NCBI GenBank assembly: GCA_947453625.1
Contig: CANGHK010000031.1
Coordinates: forward strand, 1 to 62,569
Direction: 5' to 3'
Length of the DNA: 62,569 nt
Source of the DNA: Burkholderiales bacterium
GTDB taxonomy: Bacteria; Pseudomonadota; Gammaproteobacteria; Burkholderiales; Burkholderiaceae_C
How positions within the stretch are numbered: position 1 is the stretch's first letter; each line of letters opens with the position of its first letter. The notes under the pieces were generated by a model. The model was not told where the DNA came from and did not search any database. It saw nothing but the letters and a program-made list of their open reading frames with translations. Positions 10,486 to 19,306 of this stretch are shown here, piece by piece. The position numbers and the translations under genes are program-made.

Positions 10486-13400
10486 TTACTTGGTGAAGCT
10501 CATCACCGTGCTGGCGGCGACCACGTTGCCGGCACCGGCGGTGCCGCTGACGGCCAGCACCTGGTAGTTGTAGGTCCGCAGCGTCGGCGTGGTCAGCGCC
10601 ACGCCCGTCAACGACAAGGTGCGCGTCGTCGAGGTCGTGGTGCCCACCGAGGCGTAATTGCAGACCCCGCTCGTCACCAGGCACTGCATCACCCGGTACG
10701 AGCCCACCGTGACACCGGTCGGTGCGTTCCAGCTCAGCGCCACGGTGGTCCGGGTGGCCGTGGTGCTGCTCAAGACCGGCGTGCCGCCGTTGAAGGTCAC
10801 CGCCACCGCCGCAGCCGTCACCGTCGCCGACGCCGTTTGCGCGCCGGCGGCATTGACCGCCACCACCTGGTAGTCGTAGCCGGTCGAGGTGACGGCCGTG
10901 GCGTCGGTGTAGGTCCTGACGTTGGCCGCCAGCGTGGCAACCGTCGCCCAGACGCTGGTGCCCGTCACCTTGCGCTGCACCAGGTAGTTGGTCTCGTTGG
11001 TGGCGTTATCGGTCCAGCCGATGGTGATGCCGCCGGTGCCGACGCGGGTGGCCGTCAGGCCGGTGGCTGCCAGCGGAGGTGCCGCCACCACCGCCGTTGC
11101 CGATGTCGACTCACCGGCCGAGCCCACCGCCACCACCCGGTAGCTGTAGTCGGTGGTGGCCGATGCGGTGGCGTCGCTGTAGACGGTGGCATTGGCCAGC
11201 GCGGTGCCCAGCTTGGTCCAGGTCGTCGTGCCCGCCGTCTGGCGTTCCACCCGGTACTGGTACTCGGTGGTGGCGTTGTCGACCCAGCTCAGGTTGACGT
11301 TGCTGCCGTTGCGGGCTGCGGCCACGGCGGTAGCTGCTGCCGGCACGCCGTCGTTGGCGTGGAAGATGATCGGCCGCATGAAGTCGTTCTCTTCGTGGCC
11401 CAGGATGTGGCAGTGCCAGACATATTCCCAACCGAAGTCCTGGATGGTGTTGGCCATCGGTGCCGGCAGGCCGGTGTTGGGGTCGATCTGGGTGAAGCCG
11501 GTCATCGCGCCTTCAGGCTGGCTCGGGTCGAGCCGGCGCACGCTGTTGGGCAGGCCGAATCCCGGCAGCTTGGGCTTCTTGGCCCGCACCGCGACGATGG
11601 CGTCCTCCAGCGGGCTGACCATGATGGTCTCCTTCCAGCCCAGTTCGTTCGGCTCCGGCGGCGTCACGAAGTTGTCCCAGCCCACCCGGTTGATCAACTG
11701 CACATTGACCAGGTGGAAGTGGATCGGGTGGGTGTCCACGCCGTTGTGGGTGATCTTCCAGATCTGGGTCTCGCCGTCGGAGATCTCCTCGGTCGGCTTG
11801 TCGACGTAGCCCAACGGGATGGTGGTCTGCGTCAACGCGCTGGTGTAGGGAATCTCGATGCCGAAGGTCGCGTTCAGGCGGCCATAGGTCGGGTCGAACA
11901 GCTCCTGTATCGCCTTGGTCTTGACCAGGATGTTGCCCTGTGCCGTGCCGCCGTTGGCGGTGTCGGGCGCTGCGGCCGCCGCCACCTTGGCGATGTTGAG
12001 CGGCGTGTAGTTGGTCGACGTCGACCCGGTGTTGCTCGAGTACACCGGCTCCCTGGACGAGTTGGTGAACGTCACTGTCGGCGCGCTGGTGTAGCCCTTG
12101 CCCGAGTTGGTCAGCGTGACGTCGAACACCTTGCCGATGGCCGCCGCCGTGGCGGTGACGCCGCCGGCGTTGGTCGGCGGGTCGATGCGGATCGTCAGGC
12201 CGGGGGTCAGGTTGTTCGGCTCGGACGCCGCGGTGCTCAAGTCATCCCAGCCGCCGCCGCCCGCCGAATTCGGGTTCTGCGGGTCAGGAATGACCAGATT
12301 CAGCGCATCGATGCTGCCGCTGCTGGTCAGCACCGCACCGCCCGCGCCGGCCACCATCACGCTCGGTGCCACGCTGTAGCCGCCGCCCGGGTTGGTGATG
12401 GTCACGCCGGTGATGGCGCCGGTGGCGCTGACCTGGGCCACGCCGGTGGTGGTGTTGAAGGCCGACACGCCGTTGACCAGGGTCATGGCCTGCGGCTGCG
12501 CGAAGGTCACCGTCGGCATCGCGGCGACCGCCGTGGTGGCGCTGGCGGCCGTGGCTACCGTGCCGCCGACGAAGGTCGGCACCGGGGCCGAGGCATAGCC
12601 CCGGCCGCCGTTGGTGATCGTCAGGCCGGTGACCACACCCGTGGTGCTGTTGAACACCACGGTGGCGGCGGCCGCGGTGCCGCCGGCCGGCGCGGCGAAG
12701 GTGACGGTCGGGGCGACACGGGCCAGCGTCACCGCCGAGGCGGTGGCGTTGACCTTGGCGGTGGTGCCCGAGGCCGACGCGGCGTCGATCGTGATGGCCG
12801 GGGCCGTGGTGTAACCGCTTCCGGGGTTGGTGATCGTGATGCTGTTGATCTTGCGGCTGGTGCCGGTACCGGTCATGGCCGCGGTGGCGGTGGCCTGCAC
12901 ACCCCCTGCCGCTGGCGCGGCGATGGTGACCTTGGGCGTCTGGGTCGCCAGCGGATAGCGGTTGGTGGTGTTGATCGTAATCGCGCTGACGCCCGGCGTG
13001 TAGCTGCCTCCGCTGGTCACGGTGGCGCTGGTGACGCCGCCGGTGCTATAGCCCGAGCCGCCCTTGACCACCTGCACCGCGCCGACATTCAGCGACGAGG
13101 TGGCCGTGGCACCGCTGCCGGTCCCCAGCGAGGTGATGGTGACGATAGGCGCCACCTTGTAGCCCGAGCCGGCGTTGACCACCAGCAACTTGTCGATCTT
13201 CATCGAGGCCACGGCGCTGGCGCCGGTGCCGCCGCCGCCGGTCAGGGTGACGGCGGGGATGCGGGTGTAGCCCGTGCCCTCGGCGCTCATCAGGATCGAG
13301 TTGAACGACGCGCTGGGCGTGCCCGGCACGAAGTTGAAGGTCGGCATCTTGATCGAGCCGTTGAAGATGCTGGCGAAGGCCTTGTTGTCGGTCCAGTTGG

Positions 13401-15777
13401 TGCCGAGCGCGGCGTTGTAGGCCGACTGCGCCACCACCGGGGTCTCCTGCGTCGCCTTGTAGGCGGCCTTGACCTTGGTGTCGAGGTTGGCCGGGTCGAA
13501 CGCGGCCACCGGCGTGCTGGTGGCCGCGGCCACCTTGATCTGCATCAGCGTGCGGGTGTTCGGGCCGTAACCGGCGCGGGTGTCCTCCGAGCCGCCGGTG
13601 GCCGAGTTGTCGCCGTAGCCGGTGAAGTACTCGTTGCGCGGGTCGGCGGCGGGCACCGGGGCGCCCGAGTCGTTGTAGACCAGCAGGGTCTTGCCGGCAT
13701 AGGCCGAGAAGTCGACCACCACGTCGGCGCGCTGGGCGTTGCCCAAGGTCAGGCCCGAGGCACCCCAGTCGACGTTGAGCACCGCGGCGCGGCCCTTGTC
13801 GAGCAGGAAGTTGGTGGGCGTCGGGTCCTTGATCGCCACGCCGGGCAGCAGACCGCCTTCGTTGGCGATCTGGTGCATGCGCGGGCCTTGCGTGGTGGCG
13901 TCGGGCACGCCGCCGTTGTGGCCGTAGACGTCGGTCGACCAGGTGGCCGGCGTGCAGACGCCGTCGGTGCGGGTGGCGGCCGGGTCGGCACAGGCGGTGG
14001 CGCCCCAGGAGTTGACCGGCACCATCTTGACTTCGGTGTTGGTGCGGCCGTCGTCAGTGACGACGCTGTCGTCGGCGACGAACAGGTTGAGCGAGATCGC
14101 CCGGTCATTGGCGGCGTTGAGGATGCGCAGGCGGTAGGGCTTGGGCTCGACCGTCAGTGTGGGGTAGGCCACGCCGTTGACCAGCGGGGTGTCGTTCCAG
14201 GCTTCGGGCGTGGTGGTCACGTCGCCGTAGCCGCCCGACGGCAGGTTGTACAGCGACGGAAACGACGGCCAGAACCACGGGCCCCAGTGCCAGCGGCCGA
14301 CTGAGTTGAAGTTGGTGGCCTGGTTCGGGTCTTGCACCGTCTCGTAGACATGCGGGAACCACATGTCGCCGGGGGCGCCCCAGGCGGTGGTGTTCCAGCG
14401 CGCGTCCTGGAAGGCGATGTCGTCGGGGACGAAGGTCTTGTCCTGCAGGATCAGCGGGATGGTGGCGTCGGCACCCGGCAGCGTGCCGTCGGCGATCAGC
14501 GCCTGCTCGGTGGCGTCGGTCAGCATGTAGGCCGACAGCAGGCCGGCGTAGGCGTTCAGGCGGGTGACGCCCACGGTGTGGTCGTGGTACCACTCCATCC
14601 GGGCCGACTGGCCGTTCGGGTAGTAGTAGGTCATCGCACCCGGGCCGGGGTCGTTCATGTCGGGCACGTTCAGCGCACCCGGGCCGCGCAGGAAGTCGCC
14701 CAGCACGCTGGGGGCGATCGATGCGTCAGCGGCCAGCGACAGCGGGTTGGTCGGGTCGGCTTCGCCGCGCGGGGTGATCCAGGTGTGCGGGCCGCCATCG
14801 CTGATCCACGGCGTGTCGCCGCCGTGCAGGTGGATGTTGGTGCGGTTCTGGGTGTAGGTGGTCAGACCGTCCGGGCCGAAGCCGGCGCCGGTGATCGACG
14901 GGTCGACGGGCAGGAACAGGTCGCCGTTGCGCTTGACCACGTTGACCGAGCCGTCGGCGGCGATGCTGGTCTCGGCGCGGCCGGTGGGCAGCAGGTTGTG
15001 GAACTTGACCCGGGTCGGGGTGTCCTTGGTCGCGTTGATGAACGGGCCCAGGAAATGCGGGTTGTCGAAGGCCTTGGCCTGCACCAGCGCGCCGGTGAGC
15101 TTGCCGTTGGCATCGGTGCCGGCGATCATGATCGCGCTGCCGTCGGGGTAGCTCAGGGCCACGGCCTTGCTGCCCGGCAGCGCGGTGCGGCCGTTACTGG
15201 CCTGGTGGTCGATCTGCACGTAGCCGCGCAGCGTGGTGGCCTTGACCAGGTCGGTGTGCAGGCGGTCCTGGTACTCGACCGCGGCGATCTCGTAGTAGTC
15301 GTCACCGGTGGTCACGCCCTGCGGGTTGACCCACTTGCTGACCTTGGCCACCGGGATGTACTTCTGCGTCACGCCGTCGGCCATGGTCTTGGCGTTGGCC
15401 TCGCCCACCAGCGGCAGCGGGTCGACGAACTTGCGCAGCGCCTTGCCGGTGCCGGGGTAGCCGTTGGGGTAGAACTGCTTGACCTTCGCGTCGTAGGCTT
15501 CACGGTTGGTCGGGTCGTAGCTGTCGGGCGCGAACATCGGCTTGCCGGCCGCGTCGAGCTTGGGCGTGCCGTCGGCGTTGAGGATCGGCGTCCATTGCCG
15601 TGCGCCGGCCGGGCTGCCGGCGAAGTAGCTCTGGATCACGAACGGCACGTTGTTCAGGTCGTAGGCGTCACCGAAGCCCGGTCCGGCCTGCACCATGGGC
15701 GCCAGCGCCGTGAGCGCCGCCAGCGTGACGATGGCGCGGGCGATCGGCCGGCGTTTGAAATCTGAAAACTTCTTCAT
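10486..15777 (-). CDS. mofA: MofA-type giant multicopper oxidase (putative Mn(II) oxidase)
   Basis: 1763-aa exported multicopper oxidase. A signal peptide (residues 1-32, ending VQA) precedes the oxidase. All four copper-ligand motifs are present: HLHGG (H316, H318), WYHDH (H398, H400), HPIHFH (H1350, H1353, H1355) and the T1/T3 motif HCHILGHEENDFM (1455-1467). Residues ~830-1240, between the second and third copper-motif pairs, carry an inserted array of at least seven GxGY-containing repeats (for example GSGYTTAPAITI, GGGYSVAPSVMV, GKGYTSAPTVTF). Three FN3-like domains follow the oxidase (about 1480-1763). Laccase-type oxidases are usually 450-700 aa; MofA of Leptothrix discophora, a putative Mn(II) oxidase, is also very large. 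The ATG at 15777 follows an AAAGG site; the 77 residues upstream look non-coding. The substrate is not proven by sequence. Confidence 0.92.
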   Translation of the reverse strand: MKKFSDFKRRPIARAIVTLAALTALAPMVQAGPGFGDAYDLNNVPFVIQSYFAGSPAGARQWTPILNADGTPKLDAAGKPMFAPDSYDPTNREAYDAKVKQFYPNGYPGTGKALRKFVDPLPLVGEANAKTMADGVTQKYIPVAKVSKWVNPQGVTTGDDYYEIAAVEYQDRLHTDLVKATTLRGYVQIDHQASNGRTALPGSKAVALSYPDGSAIMIAGTDANGKLTGALVQAKAFDNPHFLGPFINATKDTPTRVKFHNLLPTGRAETSIAADGSVNVVKRNGDLFLPVDPSITGAGFGPDGLTTYTQNRTNIHLHGGDTPWISDGGPHTWITPRGEADPTNPLSLAADASIAPSVLGDFLRGPGALNVPDMNDPGPGAMTYYYPNGQSARMEWYHDHTVGVTRLNAYAGLLSAYMLTDATEQALIADGTLPGADATIPLILQDKTFVPDDIAFQDARWNTTAWGAPGDMWFPHVYETVQDPNQATNFNSVGRWHWGPWFWPSFPSLYNLPSGGYGDVTTTPEAWNDTPLVNGVAYPTLTVEPKPYRLRILNAANDRAISLNLFVADDSVVTDDGRTNTEVKMVPVNSWGATACADPAATRTDGVCTPATWSTDVYGHNGGVPDATTQGPRMHQIANEGGLLPGVAIKDPTPTNFLLDKGRAAVLNVDWGASGLTLGNAQRADVVVDFSAYAGKTLLVYNDSGAPVPAADPRNEYFTGYGDNSATGGSEDTRAGYGPNTRTLMQIKVAAATSTPVAAFDPANLDTKVKAAYKATQETPVVAQSAYNAALGTNWTDNKAFASIFNGSIKMPTFNFVPGTPSASFNSILMSAEGTGYTRIPAVTLTGGGGTGASAVASMKIDKLLVVNAGSGYKVAPIVTITSLGTGSGATATSSLNVGAVQVVKGGSGYSTGGVTSATVTSGGSYTPGVSAITINTTNRYPLATQTPKVTIAAPAAGGVQATATAAMTGTGTSRKINSITITNPGSGYTTAPAITIDAASASGTTAKVNATASAVTLARVAPTVTFAAPAGGTAAAATVVFNSTTGVVTGLTITNGGRGYASAPVPTFVGGTVATAASATTAVAAMPTVTFAQPQAMTLVNGVSAFNTTTGVAQVSATGAITGVTITNPGGGYSVAPSVMVAGAGGAVLTSSGSIDALNLVIPDPQNPNSAGGGGWDDLSTAASEPNNLTPGLTIRIDPPTNAGGVTATAAAIGKVFDVTLTNSGKGYTSAPTVTFTNSSREPVYSSNTGSTSTNYTPLNIAKVAAAAAPDTANGGTAQGNILVKTKAIQELFDPTYGRLNATFGIEIPYTSALTQTTIPLGYVDKPTEEISDGETQIWKITHNGVDTHPIHFHLVNVQLINRVGWDNFVTPPEPNELGWKETIMVSPLEDAIVAVRAKKPKLPGFGLPNSVRRLDPSQPEGAMTGFTQIDPNTGLPAPMANTIQDFGWEYVWHCHILGHEENDFMRPIIFHANDGVPAAATAVAAARNGSNVNLSWVDNATTEYQYRVERQTAGTTTWTKLGTALANATVYSDATASATTDYSYRVVAVGSAGESTSATAVVAAPPLAATGLTATRVGTGGITIGWTDNATNETNYLVQRKVTGTSVWATVATLAANVRTYTDATAVTSTGYDYQVVAVNAAGAQTASATVTAAAVAVTFNGGTPVLSSTTATRTTVALSWNAPTGVTVGSYRVMQCLVTSGVCNYASVGTTTSTTRTLSLTGVALTTPTLRTYNYQVLAVSGTAGAGNVVAASTVMSFTK

Positions 15778-15899
15778 ATGAACCTTTTTAGGGTGGGCGG
15801 GACGGACTGTTGAGAGCGGAGGGAATCTGGCGCCTGCTGCAGGCTGCCCCGATCGGCAATGACACCGAAACTTGGGTGGTGACGACCGGCCTGGTGGGC

Positions 15900-15915
15900 G
15901 CAGTATGGATACTGC
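15900..15915 (-). promoter_or_regulatory. Operator-like palindrome in the mofA leader
   Basis: A perfect inverted repeat, GCAGTAT-GG-ATACTGC, lies about 16 bases downstream of the expected start site of the proposed mof promoter and about 123 bases before the mofA ATG. Its size and position suit a repressor site. The regulator is unknown. Confidence 0.45.
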
Positions 15916-15937
15916 TCCGGTATTGAATAGCGCCGGG

Positions 15938-15966
15938 AGTATCGACTGTGAGTTGACATAGGACAA
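15938..15966 (-). promoter_or_regulatory. Putative sigma-70 promoter of the mof operon
   Basis: On the minus strand TTGTCC (15961-15966) and GATACT (15938-15943) are separated by exactly 17 bases, each matching the sigma-70 consensus at 4 of 6 positions. Transcription would start near 15931, leaving a leader of about 150 bases before mofA. Confidence 0.4.
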
Positions 15967-16351
15967 TGGCGTCCAGTCCCGCATTTGCGGTGGGGTCTGC
16001 CCCCGCATCTGGGGTGGGTATGACTACCCGGTATCTTGAATACCAGTGGGCCGCCATCGAGACCCGTGGTGGACTCCCGGTCAGTCTCTGGCGGGCTGCC
16101 GGAGGCGGCCTGTCGAGGCCGCGCCTCACGGAGCAAGGACCGGCCTGCGGTGGTCGACTGCGGCGGGCCTGGAATGATGACGAATTGCGGCTGCGCAGTA
16201 AGGCAGGTTGCCCGCGGGTCGCGGCGGCTCTGGCAGGCACCTGTCTCCAATATCAAGACAAGTTCAAGAAGGTTTTGGCGCTGCGCGACGGCGTAGCGGA
16301 ATGGGTCTGAGAGTGGCGCCGAAGGTTTCGCACTGGGCATGCGGCCAGTAT

Positions 16352-16372
16352 TCGAATTCAATATGAATTCGA
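16352..16372. promoter_or_regulatory. AT-rich 21-bp palindrome, operator-like
   Basis: Arms TCGAATTCA and TGAATTCGA flank a 3-base centre, a perfect dyad in otherwise GC-rich DNA. It is roughly 575 bases upstream of mofA and 295 bases past dnaG. It fits a helix-turn-helix dimer site, but no gene starts close by. Confidence 0.45.
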
Positions 16373-16376
16373 CCTT

Positions 16377-16398
16377 AAAAAACCACCTGCCCTGGGTG
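16377..16398 (-). terminator. Weak candidate terminator downstream of dnaG
   Basis: On the minus strand a 4-bp stem CACC / GGTG with a 7-nt loop is followed one base later by six T residues (16377-16382). The stem is short. A larger C/G stem (CCCCT / AGGGG) lies just upstream. If real, it would separate dnaG transcripts from the mof operon. Confidence 0.3.
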
Positions 16399-16666
16399 CT
16401 TCCTCCCCTTGTTCGAGGGGTGGTGAGAAATCGATGGGCACGGCTTGTCGTGAGTAAATAGACATTCAAGCCGGACGAAACCCGTCAGGCGGCTGGACGC
16501 CTTGCGAGCGCGGGCTGGCCGCGCAGGCTCAGCGCGGCGCGCTCGCCCTCAGGCGGCGACCTGCCGTGCTGGCGGCTCGCTGGCCTGGGTTGATAACCAT
16601 AAAGATGAGCGTCCGAAAGAGAGGCGGTCGGCGGCTTGGCGGCGCGCCGCGCCAGCGCTCAGCGCT

Positions 16667-18664
16667 TCAGTGACGGCCCGAAGGGACGGCGGCGTTCTTC
16701 AGCTCGGCCGTCAGGGCGAACAGCTCATTGCGGCGGGCGATCGCGGCGTCCGACAATTCGCCCGATTCGATCAACCAGTCCAGTTCGTCCTTGACGGCGA
16801 TCTGGCGCAGCCGGCGCAGCACCGACTCGACCAGCAACAACGGGGCCTCTTCGTCCTCGACCTCGTGGAAGCCGGCCAGCCGGTCGAGCAGCGGCGTCAG
16901 GCCGACCGGATCGGCCTCGGCCTCCTCGACGCCCTCGGCCGGTGCCCGGCGCAATTCGGCCAGCAGCGCAGCCATCGTGATCGCGCCATGCTCGTGCAGG
17001 ATGCGCTCGAGCGCGGCGAAGAACGGGCTGTAAGGCGCCGGCTGGGCGATCAGGAATCGATGCGATTCATCCGACAGCTCCAGCCAGACGCCGGCGTGGC
17101 GGGCCAGCAGCCAGGCCATGCGGTCGAGCAGGTTGGCGGCCTGCGGCGGCACGCGCCGGCCGGGCATCGGGTGCATGCGCAGTCGCCCGGCGCTGCCGTC
17201 GCCACGGCCGCCACCCTGGCCCTCGCCGCGGCGCCAGCGCGGGGCCGCTCGGTCGTTGCCCGGCAGGCCCATGTCCTCGGGGTCGTCACGCATGCCGACA
17301 TCGCCAGTTCCACCGCCACCCCCACCACCGGCCTCGGCGGCCGGGCGGGCCCGGCCGCTGGCGCGCCTGGCCCAATGCGCCTGCAGCACCTCGGCCGCCA
17401 TGCCGCCCAGCTTGGCCAACTCCTGCACCACTTGCTCGCGCAACAAACCCTCGGGCAGCAGGTCGACCAGCGGTCCGGCCTGCGTCAGCATGCGCGACCG
17501 GCCCTCGGCCGTGGCCAGGTCGCAGTCGGCGCCGGCCTGGGTGATGAGCTGGGCCGACAGCGGCACGGCCTGCGCGACCGCGCGCTCGAAGGCCTCGGGC
17601 CCGAGTTCGCGGATATACGAGTCGGGGTCGTGCTCGGCCGGCAGGAACAGGAAGCGGATGCTGCGCAGGTCACTGGCGTGCGGCAGCGCGGCCTCCAGCG
17701 CCCGGCCTGCGGCGCGCCGGCCGGCGGCGTCGCCGTCGAAGCTGAAGACCACCGATTCGGTGAAGCGGAACAGCTTGGCCATGTGCTCGGCGGTGCAGGC
17801 CGTGCCCAGCGTGGCCACCGCGTTGGGGTAGCCGCATTGCGCCAGCGCCACCACGTCCATATAGCCCTCGACCACCAGCGCATAGCCCTTGGCGCGCAGG
17901 CCTTGCCTGGCCTCGAACAGGCCGTACAGCTCCTGGCCCTTGTGGAAGACCGGGGTCTCGGGCGAGTTGAGGTACTTGGGCTCGCCGACGTCGAGCACCC
18001 GGCCGCCGAAGCCGATGACGTCGCCGCGTACCGAGCGGATCGGAAACATGATGCGGTCGCGGAAGCGGTCGTAGCGCTTCTGTTCCGCGCCATCCTCGCC
18101 GCTGACGATCACCAGGCCGGCTTCGGCCAGCAGCGGGTCGTCGTAGCGCGGAAACACGCTGGCCAGCGTGCGCCAGCCCTCGGGCGCATAGCCCATGCCG
18201 AATTGCGCCGCGATGGCGCCGGTCAGGCCGCGCTGCTTCAGGTAGGCCACCGCACGCGGGCTGGCCTTGAGCGCGGCGCGGTAATGCTCGCCGGCCTTGG
18301 CCAGCACCTCGCTGAGGGTGGCGCGCTGGGCTTTCTCGGCGTCGGCGCGGGCCCGGTCCTCGGGGCTGTCCTCGCGCTCGGGCACCTTGACGCCGACTTG
18401 CTGCGCCAGATCGCGCACCGCGTCCATGAAGCCCAGGCCATGGTGCTCGACCAGGAAGCGTATCGCGTCGCCATGCACGCCGCAGCCGAAGCAGTGGTAG
18501 GTCTGGCGCGACGGGCTGACGATGAAGCTGGGCGACTTCTCGCCGTGGAAGGGGCACAGGCCCTTGTGGTTGATGCCGGCCTTCTTCAGCTCGACATGGC
18601 GGCCCACCACCTCGACCACATCGACGCGGGACAGCAGATCCTGGATGAAACCTTGGGGCAGCAC
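16667..18664 (-). CDS. dnaG: DNA primase DnaG
   Basis: Replication primase that makes RNA primers on the lagging strand. The 665-aa product has the N-terminal zinc-binding domain (CPFHGEKSPSF ... YHCFGCGVHGDAIRF). The catalytic TOPRIM core follows, with VVEGYMDVVALAQCG and FSFDGDAAGRRAAG, then a Gly/Arg-rich linker (GGGGGGTGD ... RRGEGQGGGRGDG) and a C-terminal helicase-binding region. Length is typical for betaproteobacteria. It lacks its usual direct rpoD neighbour, and no rpsU or yqeY-like gene lies upstream. Confidence 0.97.
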   Translation of the reverse strand: MLPQGFIQDLLSRVDVVEVVGRHVELKKAGINHKGLCPFHGEKSPSFIVSPSRQTYHCFGCGVHGDAIRFLVEHHGLGFMDAVRDLAQQVGVKVPEREDSPEDRARADAEKAQRATLSEVLAKAGEHYRAALKASPRAVAYLKQRGLTGAIAAQFGMGYAPEGWRTLASVFPRYDDPLLAEAGLVIVSGEDGAEQKRYDRFRDRIMFPIRSVRGDVIGFGGRVLDVGEPKYLNSPETPVFHKGQELYGLFEARQGLRAKGYALVVEGYMDVVALAQCGYPNAVATLGTACTAEHMAKLFRFTESVVFSFDGDAAGRRAAGRALEAALPHASDLRSIRFLFLPAEHDPDSYIRELGPEAFERAVAQAVPLSAQLITQAGADCDLATAEGRSRMLTQAGPLVDLLPEGLLREQVVQELAKLGGMAAEVLQAHWARRASGRARPAAEAGGGGGGGTGDVGMRDDPEDMGLPGNDRAAPRWRRGEGQGGGRGDGSAGRLRMHPMPGRRVPPQAANLLDRMAWLLARHAGVWLELSDESHRFLIAQPAPYSPFFAALERILHEHGAITMAALLAELRRAPAEGVEEAEADPVGLTPLLDRLAGFHEVEDEEAPLLLVESVLRRLRQIAVKDELDWLIESGELSDAAIARRNELFALTAELKNAAVPSGRH

Positions 18665-19306
18665 CTGGTGAGTCTACCGAAGCGCCAAGCCGGGTCCGGC
18701 GTCCCACGCCCAACCGGGCGGCCGCGTCCGACCAGAGCGTGTTGGGTGCTGCGCCGTGCACCGATGTCGGCCAGCGAGGCCACCACCCGCGACGCGGCGC
18801 CGGCGGCATCGCGCCCGGCCACGACCATGCGCCGGGCGAAGCAGGACCAACTCGTGCCGCAGGCCAGACACCGGCGCCGGGCCGGCGTCGGCATGTCCTG
18901 GCCCCGGCGCAGCAGTGCCGCCCCCGCGAGGGGCCAGAACGGGCTGGTCGGTGACCAGGGCCGGGGCAATGCCAAGCCGCGTTGGCCGGCGCCGAGACAA
19001 CGCCGTGCGACCCGCGGGCTGCGCATCAGCCACGGCGGTTGGTCTGCCGCCCGTCGTGGTGGTGGCGCGACGGCGGCGGACATGCCCCGAAGGGGGCGGG
19101 TGCGCGTGCAGCGCGAGGGTGGCGGGCGGCGCCATACTGGCCCTCGGCGGCTGGGCGAGCCACCCCCCCCAAAGCCGCAGCGCTGGCCGCAGTCATCACG
19201 ATTGAAACAGCGGGCTGGAAACTGTGCCGCTGAAATGACTGCGGCCCGGTTTCAGCCGGGCCGCAAACATCAAATCGGTGCGCCTCAGGCGCGACCGCAG
19301 GCTGAA
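18665..19306. other. Intergenic region without a recognised gene
   Basis: About 640 bases of very GC-rich DNA between H-NS and dnaG. Both strands stay open in several frames but give Arg/Pro/Ala-rich translations without recognisable domains. The only clear structure is the hairpin at 19240-19265. Confidence 0.5.
19240..19265 (-). terminator. Hairpin terminator after the H-NS gene
   Basis: A perfect 10-bp stem TGCGGCCCGG / CCGGGCCGCA with a 6-nt loop starts about 40 bases past the H-NS stop. The minus-strand tail (GTCATTTC) is only weakly T-rich, but the stem is strong. Confidence 0.6.

Larger units (their letters stand above)
15778..16666 (-). other. Long intergenic region upstream of mofA
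   Basis: The 889 bases between the dnaG stop and the mofA start hold no gene I can support; the open frames here lack recognisable domains. They contain the putative promoter, the leader palindrome and the AT-rich palindrome at 16352. They also contain related GTAT...AATA motifs: GGTATTGAATA at 15919 and GGTAT-CTTGA-ATACC at 16030-16044. The density of dyads suggests a regulated promoter region. Confidence 0.6.

Noticed and set aside
10390-14304. 1304-codon plus-strand open frame opposite mofA
   Set aside because: Antisense shadow with Arg/Gly/His-rich composition; mofA on the other strand has intact copper motifs.
15774-16469. 231-codon frame upstream of mofA
   Set aside because: It spans the promoter-like region, has a Pro/Arg/Ser-rich sequence without domains, and its translation shows no export signal or known family.
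18586-19135. Minus-strand frames between dnaG and H-NS with several cysteines
   Set aside because: The Cys pattern is irregular, two overlapping frames are equally open and neither has a ribosome site.
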